DNA from: Photobacterium toruni
GTDB lineage: Bacteria > Pseudomonadota > Gammaproteobacteria > Enterobacterales > Vibrionaceae
NCBI RefSeq assembly: GCF_024529955.1
Contig: NZ_AP024854.1
Span: 682,001-746,000 of the forward strand
DNA: 64,000 nucleotides
Direction: 5' to 3'
Position numbers and translations under genes: made by a program. Shown in pieces: positions 19,709-29,559 of this stretch. How positions within the stretch are numbered: the stretch's first letter is position 1; every line of letters starts with the position of its first letter. Below the pieces are notes generated by a model. The model worked only from the letters and a program-made list of their open reading frames with translations, did not search any database and had not been told where the DNA came from.

Positions 19709-19751
19709 ACAGTGTGCTTTTTCAAGCTATCTCTCAACTCTATTGAGAGAA

Positions 19752-19836
19752 TGGTGCGGAAGGAGAGACTTGAACTCTCACACCTTGCGGCGCTAGAACC
19801 TAAATCTAGTGCGTCTACCAATTCCGCCACTTCCGC
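19752..19836 (-). tRNA. tRNA-Leu(UAG) copy 9 (type C)
   Basis: 85 nt, anticodon TAG, encoded CCA. Type C combines the type A anticodon stem with the type B variable arm. Confidence 0.97.
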
Positions 19837-19885
19837 ATTTTATCAATGCTTAACATTGACTTTCAATCTTATAATAAAATTGAAA

Positions 19886-19962
19886 TGGTGGCTACGACGG
19901 GATTCGAACCTGTGACCCCATCATTATGAGTGATGTGCTCTAACCAACTGAGCTACGTAGCC
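19886..19962 (-). tRNA. tRNA-Met(CAU), elongator, copy 3
   Basis: 77 nt, anticodon CAT, encoded CCA. Right end of the first copy of the 1,230-bp duplication. Confidence 0.97.
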
Positions 19963-20024
19963 GATTTTAAAATACCGATTAACAATTGTCTATAAAACGA
20001 AGGTTAACCAATACTTTTAAATAA

Positions 20025-20099
20025 TGGCAGGTCTACCTGGATTCGAACCAGGGTATGACGGCATCAAAAGCCGTTGCCTTACCGCTTGGCGATAGACCT
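20025..20099 (-). tRNA. tRNA-Gln(UUG) copy 6
   Basis: 75 nt, anticodon TTG, encoded CCA. Left end of the second copy of the large duplication; the sequence to its left differs from that at copy 3. Confidence 0.97.
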
Positions 20100-20163
20100 A
20101 CAGTGCTTATTTATATAAGCGTTGCTTGTTGGGTAGTAACAAGACTTTTCAAATCAGAGAGAA

Positions 20164-20248
20164 TGGTGCGGAAGGAGAGACTTGAACTCTCACACCTTGC
20201 GGCGCCAGAACCTAAATCTGGTGCGTCTACCAATTCCGCCACTTCCGC
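20164..20248 (-). tRNA. tRNA-Leu(UAG) copy 10 (type B)
   Basis: 85 nt, anticodon TAG, encoded CCA. Type B. The spacer to Gln copy 6 has a few substitutions relative to its partner at 18870-18933. Confidence 0.97.
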
Positions 20249-20323
20249 ATATTGTCAGTTACGAATAACTGTTGTTTCTCTGATTGTATTATTCACATTA
20301 ACCGCAGTTAAGATGAAGAATAA

Positions 20324-20408
20324 TGGTGCGGAAGGAGAGACTTGAACTCTCACACCTTACGGCGCTAGAACCTAAATCTAGTGCGTCTACCAATTCCGCC
20401 ACTTCCGC
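20324..20408 (-). tRNA. tRNA-Leu(UAG) copy 11 (type A)
   Basis: 85 nt, anticodon TAG, encoded CCA. Partner of copy 7. Confidence 0.97.
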
Positions 20409-20441
20409 AATGATTAACTGTCGCAACAATTAATCTAAATA

Positions 20442-20516
20442 TGGCAGGTCTACCTGGATTCGAACCAGGGTATGACGGCATCAAAAGCCGTTGCCTTACC
20501 GCTTGGCGATAGACCT
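20442..20516 (-). tRNA. tRNA-Gln(UUG) copy 7
   Basis: 75 nt, anticodon TTG, encoded CCA. Partner of copy 4. Confidence 0.97.
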
Positions 20517-20580
20517 ACAGTGCTTATTCACATAAGCGTTGCTTGTTGGGTAGTAACAAGACTTTTTAAATCAGAGAGAA

Positions 20581-20665
20581 TGGTGCGGAAGGAGAGACTT
20601 GAACTCTCACACCTTACGGCGCTAGAACCTAAATCTAGTGCGTCTACCAATTCCGCCACTTCCGC
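20581..20665 (-). tRNA. tRNA-Leu(UAG) copy 12 (type A)
   Basis: 85 nt, anticodon TAG, encoded CCA. Partner of copy 8. Confidence 0.97.
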
Positions 20666-20748
20666 ATATTGTCAGTTATAAATAACTGTTGTTCTCTGAT
20701 CGTATTTTTCAATTTAAGTATAGGTAAATACTTATATTGAAGAATAAA

Positions 20749-20825
20749 TGGTGGCTACGACGGGATTCGAACCTGTGACCCCATCATTATGAGTGATGTG
20801 CTCTAACCAACTGAGCTACGTAGCC
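20749..20825 (-). tRNA. tRNA-Met(CAU), elongator, copy 4
   Basis: 77 nt, anticodon CAT, encoded CCA. Partner of copy 2. Confidence 0.97.
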
Positions 20826-20863
20826 AACATAGAATACTGAAATAAATCAATATTCTTAAAGAG

Positions 20864-20938
20864 TGGCAGGTCTACCTGGATTCGAACCAGGGTATGACGG
20901 CATCAAAAGCCGTTGCCTTACCGCTTGGCGATAGACCT
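20864..20938 (-). tRNA. tRNA-Gln(UUG) copy 8
   Basis: 75 nt, anticodon TTG, encoded CCA. Partner of copy 5. Confidence 0.97.
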
Positions 20939-20981
20939 ACAGTGTGCTTTTTCAAGCTATCTCTCAACTCTATTGAGAGAA

Positions 20982-21066
20982 TGGTGCGGAAGGAGAGACT
21001 TGAACTCTCACACCTTGCGGCGCTAGAACCTAAATCTAGTGCGTCTACCAATTCCGCCACTTCCGC
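20982..21066 (-). tRNA. tRNA-Leu(UAG) copy 13 (type C)
   Basis: 85 nt, anticodon TAG, encoded CCA. Second type C gene; partner of copy 9. Confidence 0.97.
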
Positions 21067-21115
21067 ATTTTATCAATGCTTAACATTGACTTTCAATCTT
21101 ATAATAAAATTGAAA

Positions 21116-21192
21116 TGGTGGCTACGACGGGATTCGAACCTGTGACCCCATCATTATGAGTGATGTGCTCTAACCAACTGAGCTACGTAGCC
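21116..21192 (-). tRNA. tRNA-Met(CAU), elongator, copy 5
   Basis: 77 nt, anticodon CAT, encoded CCA. Promoter-proximal gene; its 5' end is about 50 bp from the predicted transcription start. Confidence 0.97.
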
Positions 21193-21240
21193 ATTTTGTT
21201 TTCAACAGCCACCGCTCTTAGTGAGCCGCTTCGTTGGGAA

Positions 21241-21277
21241 CGGGGCGCATTATGCTCATACCAGCTAAAACCGTCAA
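21241..21277 (-). promoter_or_regulatory. Strong stable-RNA promoter of the Leu/Gln/Met array
   Basis: On the minus strand, -35 TTGACG (21272-21277) and -10 CATAAT (21249-21254) are separated by exactly 17 bp. They are followed by the GC-rich discriminator GCGCCCCG (21241-21248) and preceded by an A/T-rich stretch resembling an UP element. A GC discriminator is typical of stringently controlled rRNA and tRNA promoters. Confidence 0.88.
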
Positions 21278-21423
21278 TAGTTTTTTTTGAAAAACAGCGA
21301 AAATTCGTTTGTTCGTCGGTTATTTGGGCGAAGTGGGCGAATCACAAACTGAAATATGATTTGTCAGCTATCAATAATTAAAACTGTGACTTAGCGCGAG
21401 TTTATTTTTAAGGTTGTAAATAT

Positions 21424-21454
21424 AAAAAATAAGCCAGCGCAAGGCTGGCTTATT
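21424..21454 (-). terminator. Terminator after ychF
   Basis: Perfect 11-bp stem (AATAAGCCAGC) with a 5-base loop, followed on the minus strand by a run of T. The rest of the 21193-21496 gap holds the tRNA promoter and nothing else I recognise. Confidence 0.9.
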
Positions 21455-21496
21455 CATCAATTCATCGTTATATCAATAAAAATTGACTAGCAACGA

Positions 21497-22588
21497 TTAT
21501 ACGTTGAAGCGGAAATGGACGACATCACCATCTTTAACGATGTAATCTTTGCCTTCTAGACGCCATTTACCTGCATCTTTTGCTGCTGATTCGCCACCGC
21601 ACTCAATGTAATCGTTGTAACCAATAACTTCTGCGCGAATAAAGCCCTTTTCAAAGTCAGTGTGGATCACACCTGCAGCTTTTGGTGCTGTTGCGCCAAC
21701 AGGGATTGTCCATGCACGTACTTCTTTAACACCAGCTGTGAAGTAAGTTTGTAGTGACAGTAGTTCATAACCAGAACGAATAACACGGTTAAGACCTGGT
21801 TCTTCGATACCCATGTCAGCTAAGAACTCTTCACGATCTTCATCGTCAAGTTCTGCGATTTCAGATTCCATTGCCGCACAAATAGGCACAACAATAGCGT
21901 TTTCTGTTGCAGCACGCTCAATAACTTTGTCTAGGAATGGGTTATTTTCAAAACCGTCATCATTAACGTTAGCAATGTACATTGTTGGCTTTAGCGTTAA
22001 GAAGTGCAGGTAATCTACCGCTGCTTTTTCTTCTTTACTTAGTTCCATTGAACGTAGCATTTCACCATCAGTTAATACTGGCAGCATTTTTTCTAATACT
22101 TTGATCTCAAACTTAGCATCGTTATCACCACCTTTAGCACGCTTAGCTAAACGGAAAATAGCGCGCTCACACGTATCAAGGTCAGCCATTGCTAATTCAA
22201 GGTTGATGATATCGATATCTTCAAGAGGGTCAATACGGCCAGCAACGTGAACGATGTTGTCATTTTCAAAACAACGAACAACGTGACCAATAGCATCAGT
22301 TTCACGAATGTTAGCAAGGAACTTGTTACCAAGACCTTCACCTTTAGACGCACCAGCAACAAGGCCTGCGATGTCTACAAATTCCATTGTGGTTGGCAGA
22401 ATACGCTCTGGTTTAACGAAGACTGCTAATGCATCCATGCGAGGATCTGGCACAGGTACAACACCTGTATTTGGCTCGATAGTACAGAATGGGAAGTTAG
22501 CTGCTTCGATGCCTGCTTTTGTTAAGGCATTGAACAGTGTTGACTTACCAACGTTTGGTAGACCTACGATACCGCATTTAAAACCCAT
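21497..22588 (-). CDS. ychF: Redox-regulated ATPase YchF (Obg-like)
   Basis: OBG-family P-loop protein of the OLA1 subfamily, which hydrolyses ATP and associates with ribosomes. 363 residues, the family length. G1 is '[14 protein letters not shown]', the switch region is '[12 protein letters not shown]', G3 is '[17 protein letters not shown]', a coiled-coil insertion follows (about 130-205), and a TGS domain is C-terminal ('[16 protein letters not shown]'). It lies 94 bp after pth on the same strand, as in many gammaproteobacteria. Confidence 0.97.
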   Translation of the reverse strand: MGFKCGIVGLPNVGKSTLFNALTKAGIEAANFPFCTIEPNTGVVPVPDPRMDALAVFVKPERILPTTMEFVDIAGLVAGASKGEGLGNKFLANIRETDAIGHVVRCFENDNIVHVAGRIDPLEDIDIINLELAMADLDTCERAIFRLAKRAKGGDNDAKFEIKVLEKMLPVLTDGEMLRSMELSKEEKAAVDYLHFLTLKPTMYIANVNDDGFENNPFLDKVIERAATENAIVVPICAAMESEIAELDDEDREEFLADMGIEEPGLNRVIRSGYELLSLQTYFTAGVKEVRAWTIPVGATAPKAAGVIHTDFEKGFIRAEVIGYNDYIECGGESAAKDAGKWRLEGKDYIVKDGDVVHFRFNV

Positions 22589-22682
22589 GGCTTGTAACCC
22601 TTTTGGTGATTATTTTGTAACAACTCAATTATAGTGCTCAACACTGAGCCCATAACGACGAAGTAGTCCTGTTGCCAGTACG

Positions 22683-23273
22683 CTACTCCGCCTTGAATGA
22701 ATGAAGACGATTTTGTGCCTTACTGAGGCCGTCTTTTAGAAGCACATCAATACAGCGTACTGATTCATCAACAACGGCATTAATCAGTTCTTGTTCTTTG
22801 ACTGGTGCTTTGCCTAGCACGTAGTCAGCGACTTTATTTTTATCGCCAGGGTGGCCAATGGCTATCCTTAGACGATAGAAATCTTTGTTGTTGCCCATTT
22901 TGCTAATGATATCACGCAAGCCATTATGACCGCCGTGACCACCGCCTTTTTTAAATTTGGCAACACCAGGAGATAAGTCGAGTTCATCATGCGCAACTAA
23001 AATTTCTTCCGGTTTAATTTGGAAAAAATTAGCGAGGGCTGATACTGACTTACCTGATAAATTCATGAATGTGGTTGGGATCAACAAGCGGAGATCTTGA
23101 CCATTGGTTGTGATCCTGCCAGTTAGACCAAAATATTTCGGATCCATACGTAGGGTAACGTTATGGATTCTAGCTAGTTCTTCAACAACCCATGCACCAG
23201 CATTATGACGGGTTTTTGCATACTCTTGACCAGGGTTTGCCAGGCCAACAAGTAACCGAATATTATTACTCAC
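22683..23273 (-). CDS. pth: Peptidyl-tRNA hydrolase
   Basis: Releases peptides from prematurely dropped peptidyl-tRNAs. 196 residues. Motifs are '[19 protein letters not shown]' (catalytic His), 'FMNLSGKSV' and '[10 protein letters not shown]'. The frame is open upstream to 23345 with ATGs, but GTG 23273 has AAGAGAG 6 bases upstream and gives the family length, so I chose it. It is followed by ychF. Confidence 0.96.
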   Translation of the reverse strand: MSNNIRLLVGLANPGQEYAKTRHNAGAWVVEELARIHNVTLRMDPKYFGLTGRITTNGQDLRLLIPTTFMNLSGKSVSALANFFQIKPEEILVAHDELDLSPGVAKFKKGGGHGGHNGLRDIISKMGNNKDFYRLRIAIGHPGDKNKVADYVLGKAPVKEQELINAVVDESVRCIDVLLKDGLSKAQNRLHSFKAE

Positions 23274-23430
23274 GCTTGTCTCTCTTGTCATATAGCAGTA
23301 GTGATAGCGTTTTGTGATGACCATTGTAATGGTTAAACCGAGCAATAGTCGGGTTCAAAACGCGCGCTATATTATACTAAATCAAGTGAAATTGATACGA
23401 CTCTGCGGTGATCGGGTTTTTTAACAGTTG

Positions 23431-23465
23431 ATAAAAAATAAAACGCCCCGCAAAAGCGAGGCGTT
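23431..23465 (-). terminator. Terminator after prs
   Basis: A 10-bp stem with one mismatch and an AAAA loop is followed on the minus strand by TTTTATTTTTT. It ends the lolB-ispE-prs unit. Confidence 0.88.
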
Positions 23466-23509
23466 GGTTTTTATTTAGCTGAGATAAATCTCATTCTAAT
23501 CAAATGTGA

Positions 23510-24457
23510 TTAGTGTTCAAACATCGCAGAAATTGATTCTTCGTTGCTGATACGACGAATCGCTTCAGCTAGCATGCCTGACAGCGTAAGAACTGAAACC
23601 TTACCTGTTGCAGCAATTTCTTTTGTTAGTGGAATTGAGTCAGTCACAATGATTTCATCAATTACAGATTCAGTGATGTTTTGCAGTGCACTACCAGAGA
23701 ATACTGGGTGAGTTGCGTATGCAAATACACGTTTAGCACCACGTTCTTTTAATGCTTCAGCTGCTTTACACAGTGTGCCACCAGTGTCGATCATGTCATC
23801 AACGATAATACAATCGCGACCTTCAACATCACCGATTAGGTGCATAACTTGAGAAACGTTAGCACGTGGGCGGCGCTTATCGATGATAGCAATATCAGTA
23901 TCATCTAGTAGCTTAGCAATGGCACGAGCACGTACAACACCGCCAATATCAGGAGAGACAACAACAGGATCTTGTAGATTTTTCGCTAACATATCTTCTA
24001 GTAGTACAGGGCTACCAAATACGTTATCGACAGGAACGTCGAAGAAACCTTGGATTTGTTCAGCGTGTAGATCAACCGTTAATACGCGGTCAACACCTAC
24101 ATTAGAAAGGAAGTCAGCAACAACTTTGGCAGTGATTGGCACACGAGCAGAGCGTACACGACGATCTTGACGCGCATAACCGAAGTATGGAATCACAGCA
24201 GTAATACGACCTGCAGAAGCACGACGTAATGCATCGATCATAACAACCAGTTCCATTAGGTTGTCGTTAGTGGGTGCACAAGTTGATTGAATAATGAATA
24301 CGTCGCTACCACGCACGTTTTCATTAATTTGCACACATACTTCACCATCGGAGAAACGGTCAACCGTTGCGTCTCCTAATGAAATATAAAGACGATCAGC
24401 GATGCGTTGGGCTAGTTCTGGTGTAGCGTTACCAGCAAACAGCTTCATATCAGGCAC
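23510..24457 (-). CDS. prs: Ribose-phosphate pyrophosphokinase
   Basis: Makes PRPP from ribose-5-phosphate and ATP for nucleotide, NAD, histidine and tryptophan synthesis. 315 residues and almost collinear with E. coli Prs: '[18 protein letters not shown]' and the PRPP loop '[12 protein letters not shown]', ending '[12 protein letters not shown]'. The start is GTG 24457 ('[10 protein letters not shown]'), with TGAGG 8 bases upstream; the longer frame from 24499 would overlap ispE. The ispE-prs gap is 32 bp. Confidence 0.97.
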   Translation of the reverse strand: MPDMKLFAGNATPELAQRIADRLYISLGDATVDRFSDGEVCVQINENVRGSDVFIIQSTCAPTNDNLMELVVMIDALRRASAGRITAVIPYFGYARQDRRVRSARVPITAKVVADFLSNVGVDRVLTVDLHAEQIQGFFDVPVDNVFGSPVLLEDMLAKNLQDPVVVSPDIGGVVRARAIAKLLDDTDIAIIDKRRPRANVSQVMHLIGDVEGRDCIIVDDMIDTGGTLCKAAEALKERGAKRVFAYATHPVFSGSALQNITESVIDEIIVTDSIPLTKEIAATGKVSVLTLSGMLAEAIRRISNEESISAMFEH

Positions 24458-24489
24458 GGTGTAAACCTCAGGTTGCGTCCAAGTTGTAA

Positions 24490-25368
24490 TTACTGACAAT
24501 CCATAGAATATGTGGCTAGCGTTGTCATCAAAGGAGATACGTTAACACCTTTTGCGACAAATCCCTGGAGCCAGTCAGGTAAATTATTCAAAATGTCATT
24601 AGCATTTTGCTCTGTGTCACATTCTGCAAACACACAAGCGCCAGTACCAGTTAATCTTGACGGTGCATATTCTAACAGCCATGAAAGCGCCTGATCAACC
24701 TCGGGATTAAGACTTCTTACAATTTTTTCGCAATCGTTTTCGTAAACCCCGCGTAATAAGGCATCTAAGCTACGTTTTTGAGTATTACGTGGTAGTTGCG
24801 GATGGTTGAAAATTTCAGCAGTTGCGACGCTAATATCGGGTTTAGCGATGAGATACCATTTTTCTTGTGGTAATGCAGGGTATAATTTTTCACCAATTCC
24901 TTCAGCGAATGCACTGTGGCCACGAACAAAAACGGGCACATCAGCTCCTAGTTTTAAACCGATAGTGGCAAGTTCATCTACAGATAAATTCGTTTGCCAT
25001 AAAAAATTCAATGCAACTAAGGTGGTAGCTGCATTGGATGAACCACCGCCTAAGCCGCCTCCCATTGGTAAAATTTTATCAATGTGGATTTCAGCGCCAA
25101 AGTTAACTTGCGCTGCTTGGCGTAAAGCAATAGCTGCGCGATAAATTAAATTATCTTTGGTAGCCACACCTGTAATAGCCGGTGTCAGGGTAATTTCATG
25201 ATCTTGACGGGCTGTGATGGTTAACGTGTCACCATAATCAACAAACTGAAATAACGTTTGTAAGTCGTGATAACCATTATCTCGCTGACCTGTAATATAG
25301 AGAAAAAGGTTGAGTTTTGCAGGTGCAGGCCACTGAGTGGCAATATTAAATTTGGGGGTGTTGTTCAT
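24490..25368 (-). CDS. ispE: 4-diphosphocytidyl-2-C-methyl-D-erythritol kinase
   Basis: GHMP kinase of the MEP isoprenoid pathway. 292 residues. The start region '[22 protein letters not shown]' and the ATP loop '[18 protein letters not shown]' are diagnostic; the C-terminal part has '[13 protein letters not shown]'. It follows lolB by 51 bp and precedes prs, as in E. coli. Confidence 0.97.
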   Translation of the reverse strand: MNNTPKFNIATQWPAPAKLNLFLYITGQRDNGYHDLQTLFQFVDYGDTLTITARQDHEITLTPAITGVATKDNLIYRAAIALRQAAQVNFGAEIHIDKILPMGGGLGGGSSNAATTLVALNFLWQTNLSVDELATIGLKLGADVPVFVRGHSAFAEGIGEKLYPALPQEKWYLIAKPDISVATAEIFNHPQLPRNTQKRSLDALLRGVYENDCEKIVRSLNPEVDQALSWLLEYAPSRLTGTGACVFAECDTEQNANDILNNLPDWLQGFVAKGVNVSPLMTTLATYSMDCQ

Positions 25369-25419
25369 GAAAATAGCTCATTATTACGTGAATTTAAGAT
25401 ATTAATAAATCAGGGATTA

Positions 25420-26091
25420 TTACTTAGTTTTCCACTGAGATACTTTTATTTTTATGGTTAAATTCCCTTGTTTTAAGGTCATTAGTGTTGGCAATGATGG
25501 TACTTGAGTATTGTCATAAGTACTGTAATGCATTTCCCACGTGCGACCGGCTATCTTTTTGGTTAAAAAAGCGACTTGGTCATTTTTATTGAGTAAGTAA
25601 TTATCAGCTCCCGTAGGTAAGCCGATTAACCAATCTTGCATTTGCTGTAATGGTAAGCTAATACCTGTGAGTTGTTGTACGAGTTGTGCCGCATCAGTGC
25701 CATGGTAGGTTTTACCATCAGGAGCGATTAGCGTTACTGCATTAGGGTGAGCATCTAATTTAAGGACTGTTTTATACATTTTGGTTAAAATTAGCTGGTA
25801 ATCATCAGCTTGGTTTTGCCAATTAAAGGTAAGTGTTACTCGTTGTTGGGGGCTGATATAACCAAATACACCTTGAGCATGATAATTAGTTAGCTGTTGC
25901 AACTGAGCTTGGTGAAGTGTCCAGTCTGCTTTATGGGTGATGGTTGGTTGTTGAGCACAGCCTGAAAGTAGTGATAACGATAAAGCGAAAAAAGGGAAAA
26001 GCCATTTTTTTGAGGAGGCGATCACTGTTTTGGGCAAGGTTGGCTTTATTGGCACTGAGGCGGTGTTTTTAACAATAGTACGCAATATCAT
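25420..26091 (-). CDS. lolB: Outer-membrane lipoprotein receptor LolB
   Basis: Accepts lipoproteins from LolA and inserts them into the outer membrane; it is itself a lipoprotein. 223 residues. The N-terminus is long for a signal peptide, with lipobox 'LLSGCAQQ' (Cys about 45), so the real start may be further inside. The mature part shows 'GVFGYISPQQRVTLTFNWQ' and 'DWLIGLPTG'. It is divergent from hemA, a conserved arrangement. Confidence 0.92.
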   Translation of the reverse strand: MILRTIVKNTASVPIKPTLPKTVIASSKKWLFPFFALSLSLLSGCAQQPTITHKADWTLHQAQLQQLTNYHAQGVFGYISPQQRVTLTFNWQNQADDYQLILTKMYKTVLKLDAHPNAVTLIAPDGKTYHGTDAAQLVQQLTGISLPLQQMQDWLIGLPTGADNYLLNKNDQVAFLTKKIAGRTWEMHYSTYDNTQVPSLPTLMTLKQGNLTIKIKVSQWKTK

Positions 26092-26305
26092 CGTAAGGGA
26101 TCTCTATCAGAGTGAGTCAAAACAATAGCGATAATTTAATCGAAAGCCAAATTATAACCCTTAATGGCACTAATTAGATGGCTAAAAAACGATAAAAATG
26201 GTGTCATTACTGATTGATTGCGTCTGTTGCCTTTTATTACGACATGGCATCAAGTAAAATCTGCTCCTTAGATTTTTTCACTGCCAAAGTGGGTATACTG
26301 TTTCC

Positions 26306-27568
26306 ATGACCTTGCTTGCATTAGGAATCAACCACAAAACAGCTTCTGTTGATTTGCGTGAGAAGGTAGCTTTTTCTCCTGAAAAACTGTCTTTGGCACT
26401 GCAGGAGCTTAAAAACCATCCTGAGGTATCGAGTGCGGTTATTGTATCTACATGCAACCGTACCGAAGTTTACTGTGAATTATCACAGTCAGGACCGGGT
26501 GTGATTATTGACTGGTTGACCAAATTTCATCAGATCACAGCCGAAGAATTGATGCCAAGCCTGTATTTTCATGAACAACAAGCTGCGGCACGCCATTTAA
26601 TGCGTGTTGCGTGCGGGTTAGATTCATTAGTATTAGGTGAACCACAAATCCTAGGACAGGTGAAGCAGTCTTATTCGGAATCAAAAGACAATGGAATTGT
26701 GGTTGGTACCTTAGAAAAATTGTTTCAAAAAACATTTACGGTTGCAAAGCGAGTACGCACTGAAACCGATATTGGCGGTAATGCGGTATCTGTCGCTTAC
26801 GCTGCATGTTCGTTGGCTAGACAAATTTTTGAAGCTTTATCCGGTGTGACAATGCTGCTTATTGGAGCTGGGGAAACCATTGAATTGGTTGCCCGTCATG
26901 CTGCTGAACAAGGCTGTAACCGTTTAATTGTTGCCAATAGAACCCGTGAGCGAGCGGTTAATCTCGCGCGAGAATTTAGTGCTGAGGTGATAGGTTTAGA
27001 AGAAATTCCAGAACATCTTCATCGTGCTGATATTGTCATTAGTTCTACCGCAAGTCCCTTACCTATTGTGGGTAAAGGCATGGTAGAAACCGCATTAAAA
27101 CAGCGCCGCAATCAGCCAATGTTATTTGTTGATATTGCTGTACCACGTGATATTGAATCACAGGTTGGCGATCTGAATGATGTGTATTTATATTCTGTTG
27201 ATGATCTGCATTCGATTGTCGAGAAAAATCGTGAGCAACGAAAAGTCGCTGCGATTCAAGCTGAGGCGATAATAACTGAAGAAAGCATTGCCTTTGTACA
27301 GTGGTTACGTTCACTGGAAGCGGTTGATAGTATCCGTGACTATCGTCAATATGCTGAAGCAATAAAACATGAGCTGTTACAACGCAGCTTACAAGCAATC
27401 GCCAATGGCACCGATCCTGAAAGAGCCTTGGTAGAATTGAGCAATAAACTGACCAATAAGCTTATCCACGCTCCGACTAAAGCCATGCAACAGGTTGCCA
27501 AAGATGGTGAATCTGACAAATTGGTTGTGATCCGTGAAGCACTCGGGCTGGATTCCTATAACGATTAG
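26306..27568 (+). CDS. hemA: Glutamyl-tRNA reductase
   Basis: Reduces glutamyl-tRNA(Glu) to glutamate-1-semialdehyde, the first step of C5 haem synthesis. 420 residues. The catalytic Cys is in '[16 protein letters not shown]', '[11 protein letters not shown]' follows, the NADPH site is '[17 protein letters not shown]', and a C-terminal dimerisation domain is present. First gene of hemA-prfA-prmC-sirB2-sirB1-kdsA. Confidence 0.97.
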   Translation: MTLLALGINHKTASVDLREKVAFSPEKLSLALQELKNHPEVSSAVIVSTCNRTEVYCELSQSGPGVIIDWLTKFHQITAEELMPSLYFHEQQAAARHLMRVACGLDSLVLGEPQILGQVKQSYSESKDNGIVVGTLEKLFQKTFTVAKRVRTETDIGGNAVSVAYAACSLARQIFEALSGVTMLLIGAGETIELVARHAAEQGCNRLIVANRTRERAVNLAREFSAEVIGLEEIPEHLHRADIVISSTASPLPIVGKGMVETALKQRRNQPMLFVDIAVPRDIESQVGDLNDVYLYSVDDLHSIVEKNREQRKVAAIQAEAIITEESIAFVQWLRSLEAVDSIRDYRQYAEAIKHELLQRSLQAIANGTDPERALVELSNKLTNKLIHAPTKAMQQVAKDGESDKLVVIREALGLDSYND

Positions 27569-27613
27569 CAGTTGATGGCCTTGGTCGTCACTCCGCATCC
27601 TAATTAGAAGATT

Positions 27614-28702
27614 ATGAAACAATCAATTTTAGTTAAATTAGAAACTCTGGTTGAACGTTATGAAGAAGTTCAACATTTATTGGGTGATCCTAGTGTTCTT
27701 AGTGATCAAAATCGATTCCGTGCATTATCGAAAGAATATTCTCAGCTAGAAGAAGTGACCAAGTGTTTCCAAGCTTACCAACAAGCAAAAGAAGATCTTG
27801 AAGCTGCTGAAGAAATGGCACAAGAAGATGATGCTGAAATGCGTGAAATGGCGCAAGAAGAAATCAAAGATGCGAAAGCTGAAATTGAACGTTTAGCCGA
27901 TGAGTTACAACTATTATTGATTCCTAAAGATCCTAATGATGATCGTAACTGTTTTGTTGAAATTCGTGCAGGTGCGGGTGGTGATGAAGCTGGTATTTTT
28001 GCCGGTGACCTATTCCGTATGTACAGTAAATATGCAGAACGTCGCGGTTGGCGTATCGAGATCATCAGTGAAAACCGTTCAGAGCAAGGCGGTTATAAAG
28101 AGATGATCGCAAAAGTTAACGGCGATGGTGCTTATGGCGTTCTAAAATTTGAGTCAGGCGGTCACCGTGTACAACGTGTACCTGCTACTGAATCTCAAGG
28201 CCGAGTGCATACTTCTGCTTGTACGATTGCAATTTTACCTGAAATTCCAGAAGCGGAAATTCCAGAAATTAATGCGGGTGATTTACGTATTGATACTTTC
28301 CGTTCATCAGGCGCGGGTGGTCAGCACGTAAACACCACTGACTCTGCTATTCGTATTACTCACTTACCAACAGGTATTGTGGTTGAGTGTCAAGATGAAC
28401 GTTCACAGCACAAAAACAAAGCGAAAGCAATGTCAGTGCTAGCGGCTCGTATCATCAAAGCTGAAGAAGAACGCCGCCATGAAGCAGAAGCAAGTACTCG
28501 TCGTAACTTGTTAGGTTCAGGTGATCGTTCTGACCGTATTCGTACTTATAACTACCCACAAGGCCGAGTTTCTGATCACCGTATCACGCTAACACTTTAC
28601 CGTTTGAACGAAGTGATGGAAGGTGACTTAGATTCATTAATTCAGCCTGTATTTACTGAATATCAAGCTGATCAGCTTGCTGCAATGGCTGAGCAAAACT
28701 AA
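27614..28702 (+). CDS. prfA: Peptide chain release factor 1
   Basis: Terminates translation at UAA and UAG. 362 residues. The codon-recognition PxT motif is in '[14 protein letters not shown]', and the peptidyl-hydrolysis GGQ is in '[15 protein letters not shown]'. It lies 45 bp after hemA; its TAA overlaps the prmC ATG by one base. Confidence 0.98.
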   Translation: MKQSILVKLETLVERYEEVQHLLGDPSVLSDQNRFRALSKEYSQLEEVTKCFQAYQQAKEDLEAAEEMAQEDDAEMREMAQEEIKDAKAEIERLADELQLLLIPKDPNDDRNCFVEIRAGAGGDEAGIFAGDLFRMYSKYAERRGWRIEIISENRSEQGGYKEMIAKVNGDGAYGVLKFESGGHRVQRVPATESQGRVHTSACTIAILPEIPEAEIPEINAGDLRIDTFRSSGAGGQHVNTTDSAIRITHLPTGIVVECQDERSQHKNKAKAMSVLAARIIKAEEERRHEAEASTRRNLLGSGDRSDRIRTYNYPQGRVSDHRITLTLYRLNEVMEGDLDSLIQPVFTEYQADQLAAMAEQN

Positions 28703-29559
28703 TGCCACGTAGCATTGAATGTCTATTACAACAGACCAGTGCTCAACTTGTAACTGCGGGCTCTAATAGCCCGCAGTTAGACAGTGTAGTATTGCTATGT
28801 CATGTATTAGATAAACCGCGCAGTTACTTGCTAACATGGCCAGAAAAACAACTTGATGATTCGCAATTTGAGATGTTTTCTACATTATTAGCTCGTCGAA
28901 TAGCGGGAGAGCCGATTGCATATATTGTTGGTGAACGTGAATTTTGGTCACTGCCGTTAAAAGTATCACCATCAACATTAATTCCTCGCCCTGATACTGA
29001 AAGACTGGTTGAATTAGCACTTGAAAAAATCCCTCTAGGTAAGTGTCAGGTACTTGATTTAGGTACAGGAACGGGCGCAATAGCACTGGCTATCGCATCT
29101 GAACGAACAGACATAATGGTTACAGGCATTGATTTACGTCCAGAAGCTGTAGCCTTAGCCACTGAAAATAGCCAACGATTAACGATTACTAATAGTTGTT
29201 TTTTAAGTGGTAGTTGGTACACACCACTAACACTTCAACCACAATTTGCGGTTATTGTTAGTAACCCACCTTATATTGATGAAGCTGATCCTCATTTAAT
29301 TGAAGGCGATGTACGTTTTGAACCTAAAAGTGCATTAGTTGCAGAAGATAATGGCTTGGCTGATATTCGACTTATCAGTGAACAAGGACGCCAATATTTA
29401 TCGCCTAATGGTTGGTTATTGATGGAGCATGGTTTTGAACAAGGTGCTGCCGTTCGAACTATTCTTGAGCAATTAGGTTATGTACAGGTGTCAACAAGTC
29501 AGGATTATGCTGGGCTTGATCGTGTAACAATGGGCTGCTGGTTAGGAGATCATTTGTAA
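28702..29559 (+). CDS. prmC: RF1/RF2 glutamine methyltransferase PrmC
   Basis: Methylates the Gln of the GGQ motif in release factors, here encoded immediately upstream. 285 residues: an N-terminal helical domain, then a Rossmann methyltransferase with SAM motif 'VLDLGTGTGAIALAIA' and the substrate-binding 'VVSNPPYIDEADPH'. Start and stop codons overlap with both neighbours (TAATG type), indicating tight coupling. Confidence 0.97.
   Translation: MPRSIECLLQQTSAQLVTAGSNSPQLDSVVLLCHVLDKPRSYLLTWPEKQLDDSQFEMFSTLLARRIAGEPIAYIVGEREFWSLPLKVSPSTLIPRPDTERLVELALEKIPLGKCQVLDLGTGTGAIALAIASERTDIMVTGIDLRPEAVALATENSQRLTITNSCFLSGSWYTPLTLQPQFAVIVSNPPYIDEADPHLIEGDVRFEPKSALVAEDNGLADIRLISEQGRQYLSPNGWLLMEHGFEQGAAVRTILEQLGYVQVSTSQDYAGLDRVTMGCWLGDHL

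Larger units (their letters stand above)
18795..21192 (-). repeat. 1,230-bp tandem duplication carrying nine tRNAs per copy
   Basis: Copy 1 (18795-19962) and copy 2 (20025-21192) have the same nine tRNAs at a constant offset of 1,230 bp. Only a few spacer substitutions are visible. The 62-bp linker (19963-20024) and the sequence right of 21192 are unrelated to each other. Confidence 0.93.

Noticed and set aside
18386-21145. Repeated 60-96-codon open frames across the tRNA array
   Set aside because: They are translations of tRNA genes and spacers; their repetition comes from the tRNA repeats, and they lack ribosome sites.
17742-21192. CRISPR-like array, because of regularly spaced repeats
   Set aside because: Every repeat folds as a complete tRNA with CCA, spacers repeat too, and no cas gene is nearby.
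24458-24499. Longer prs start at 24499
   Set aside because: It would overlap ispE and add residues absent from the family; GTG 24457 has a good ribosome site and gives 315 residues.
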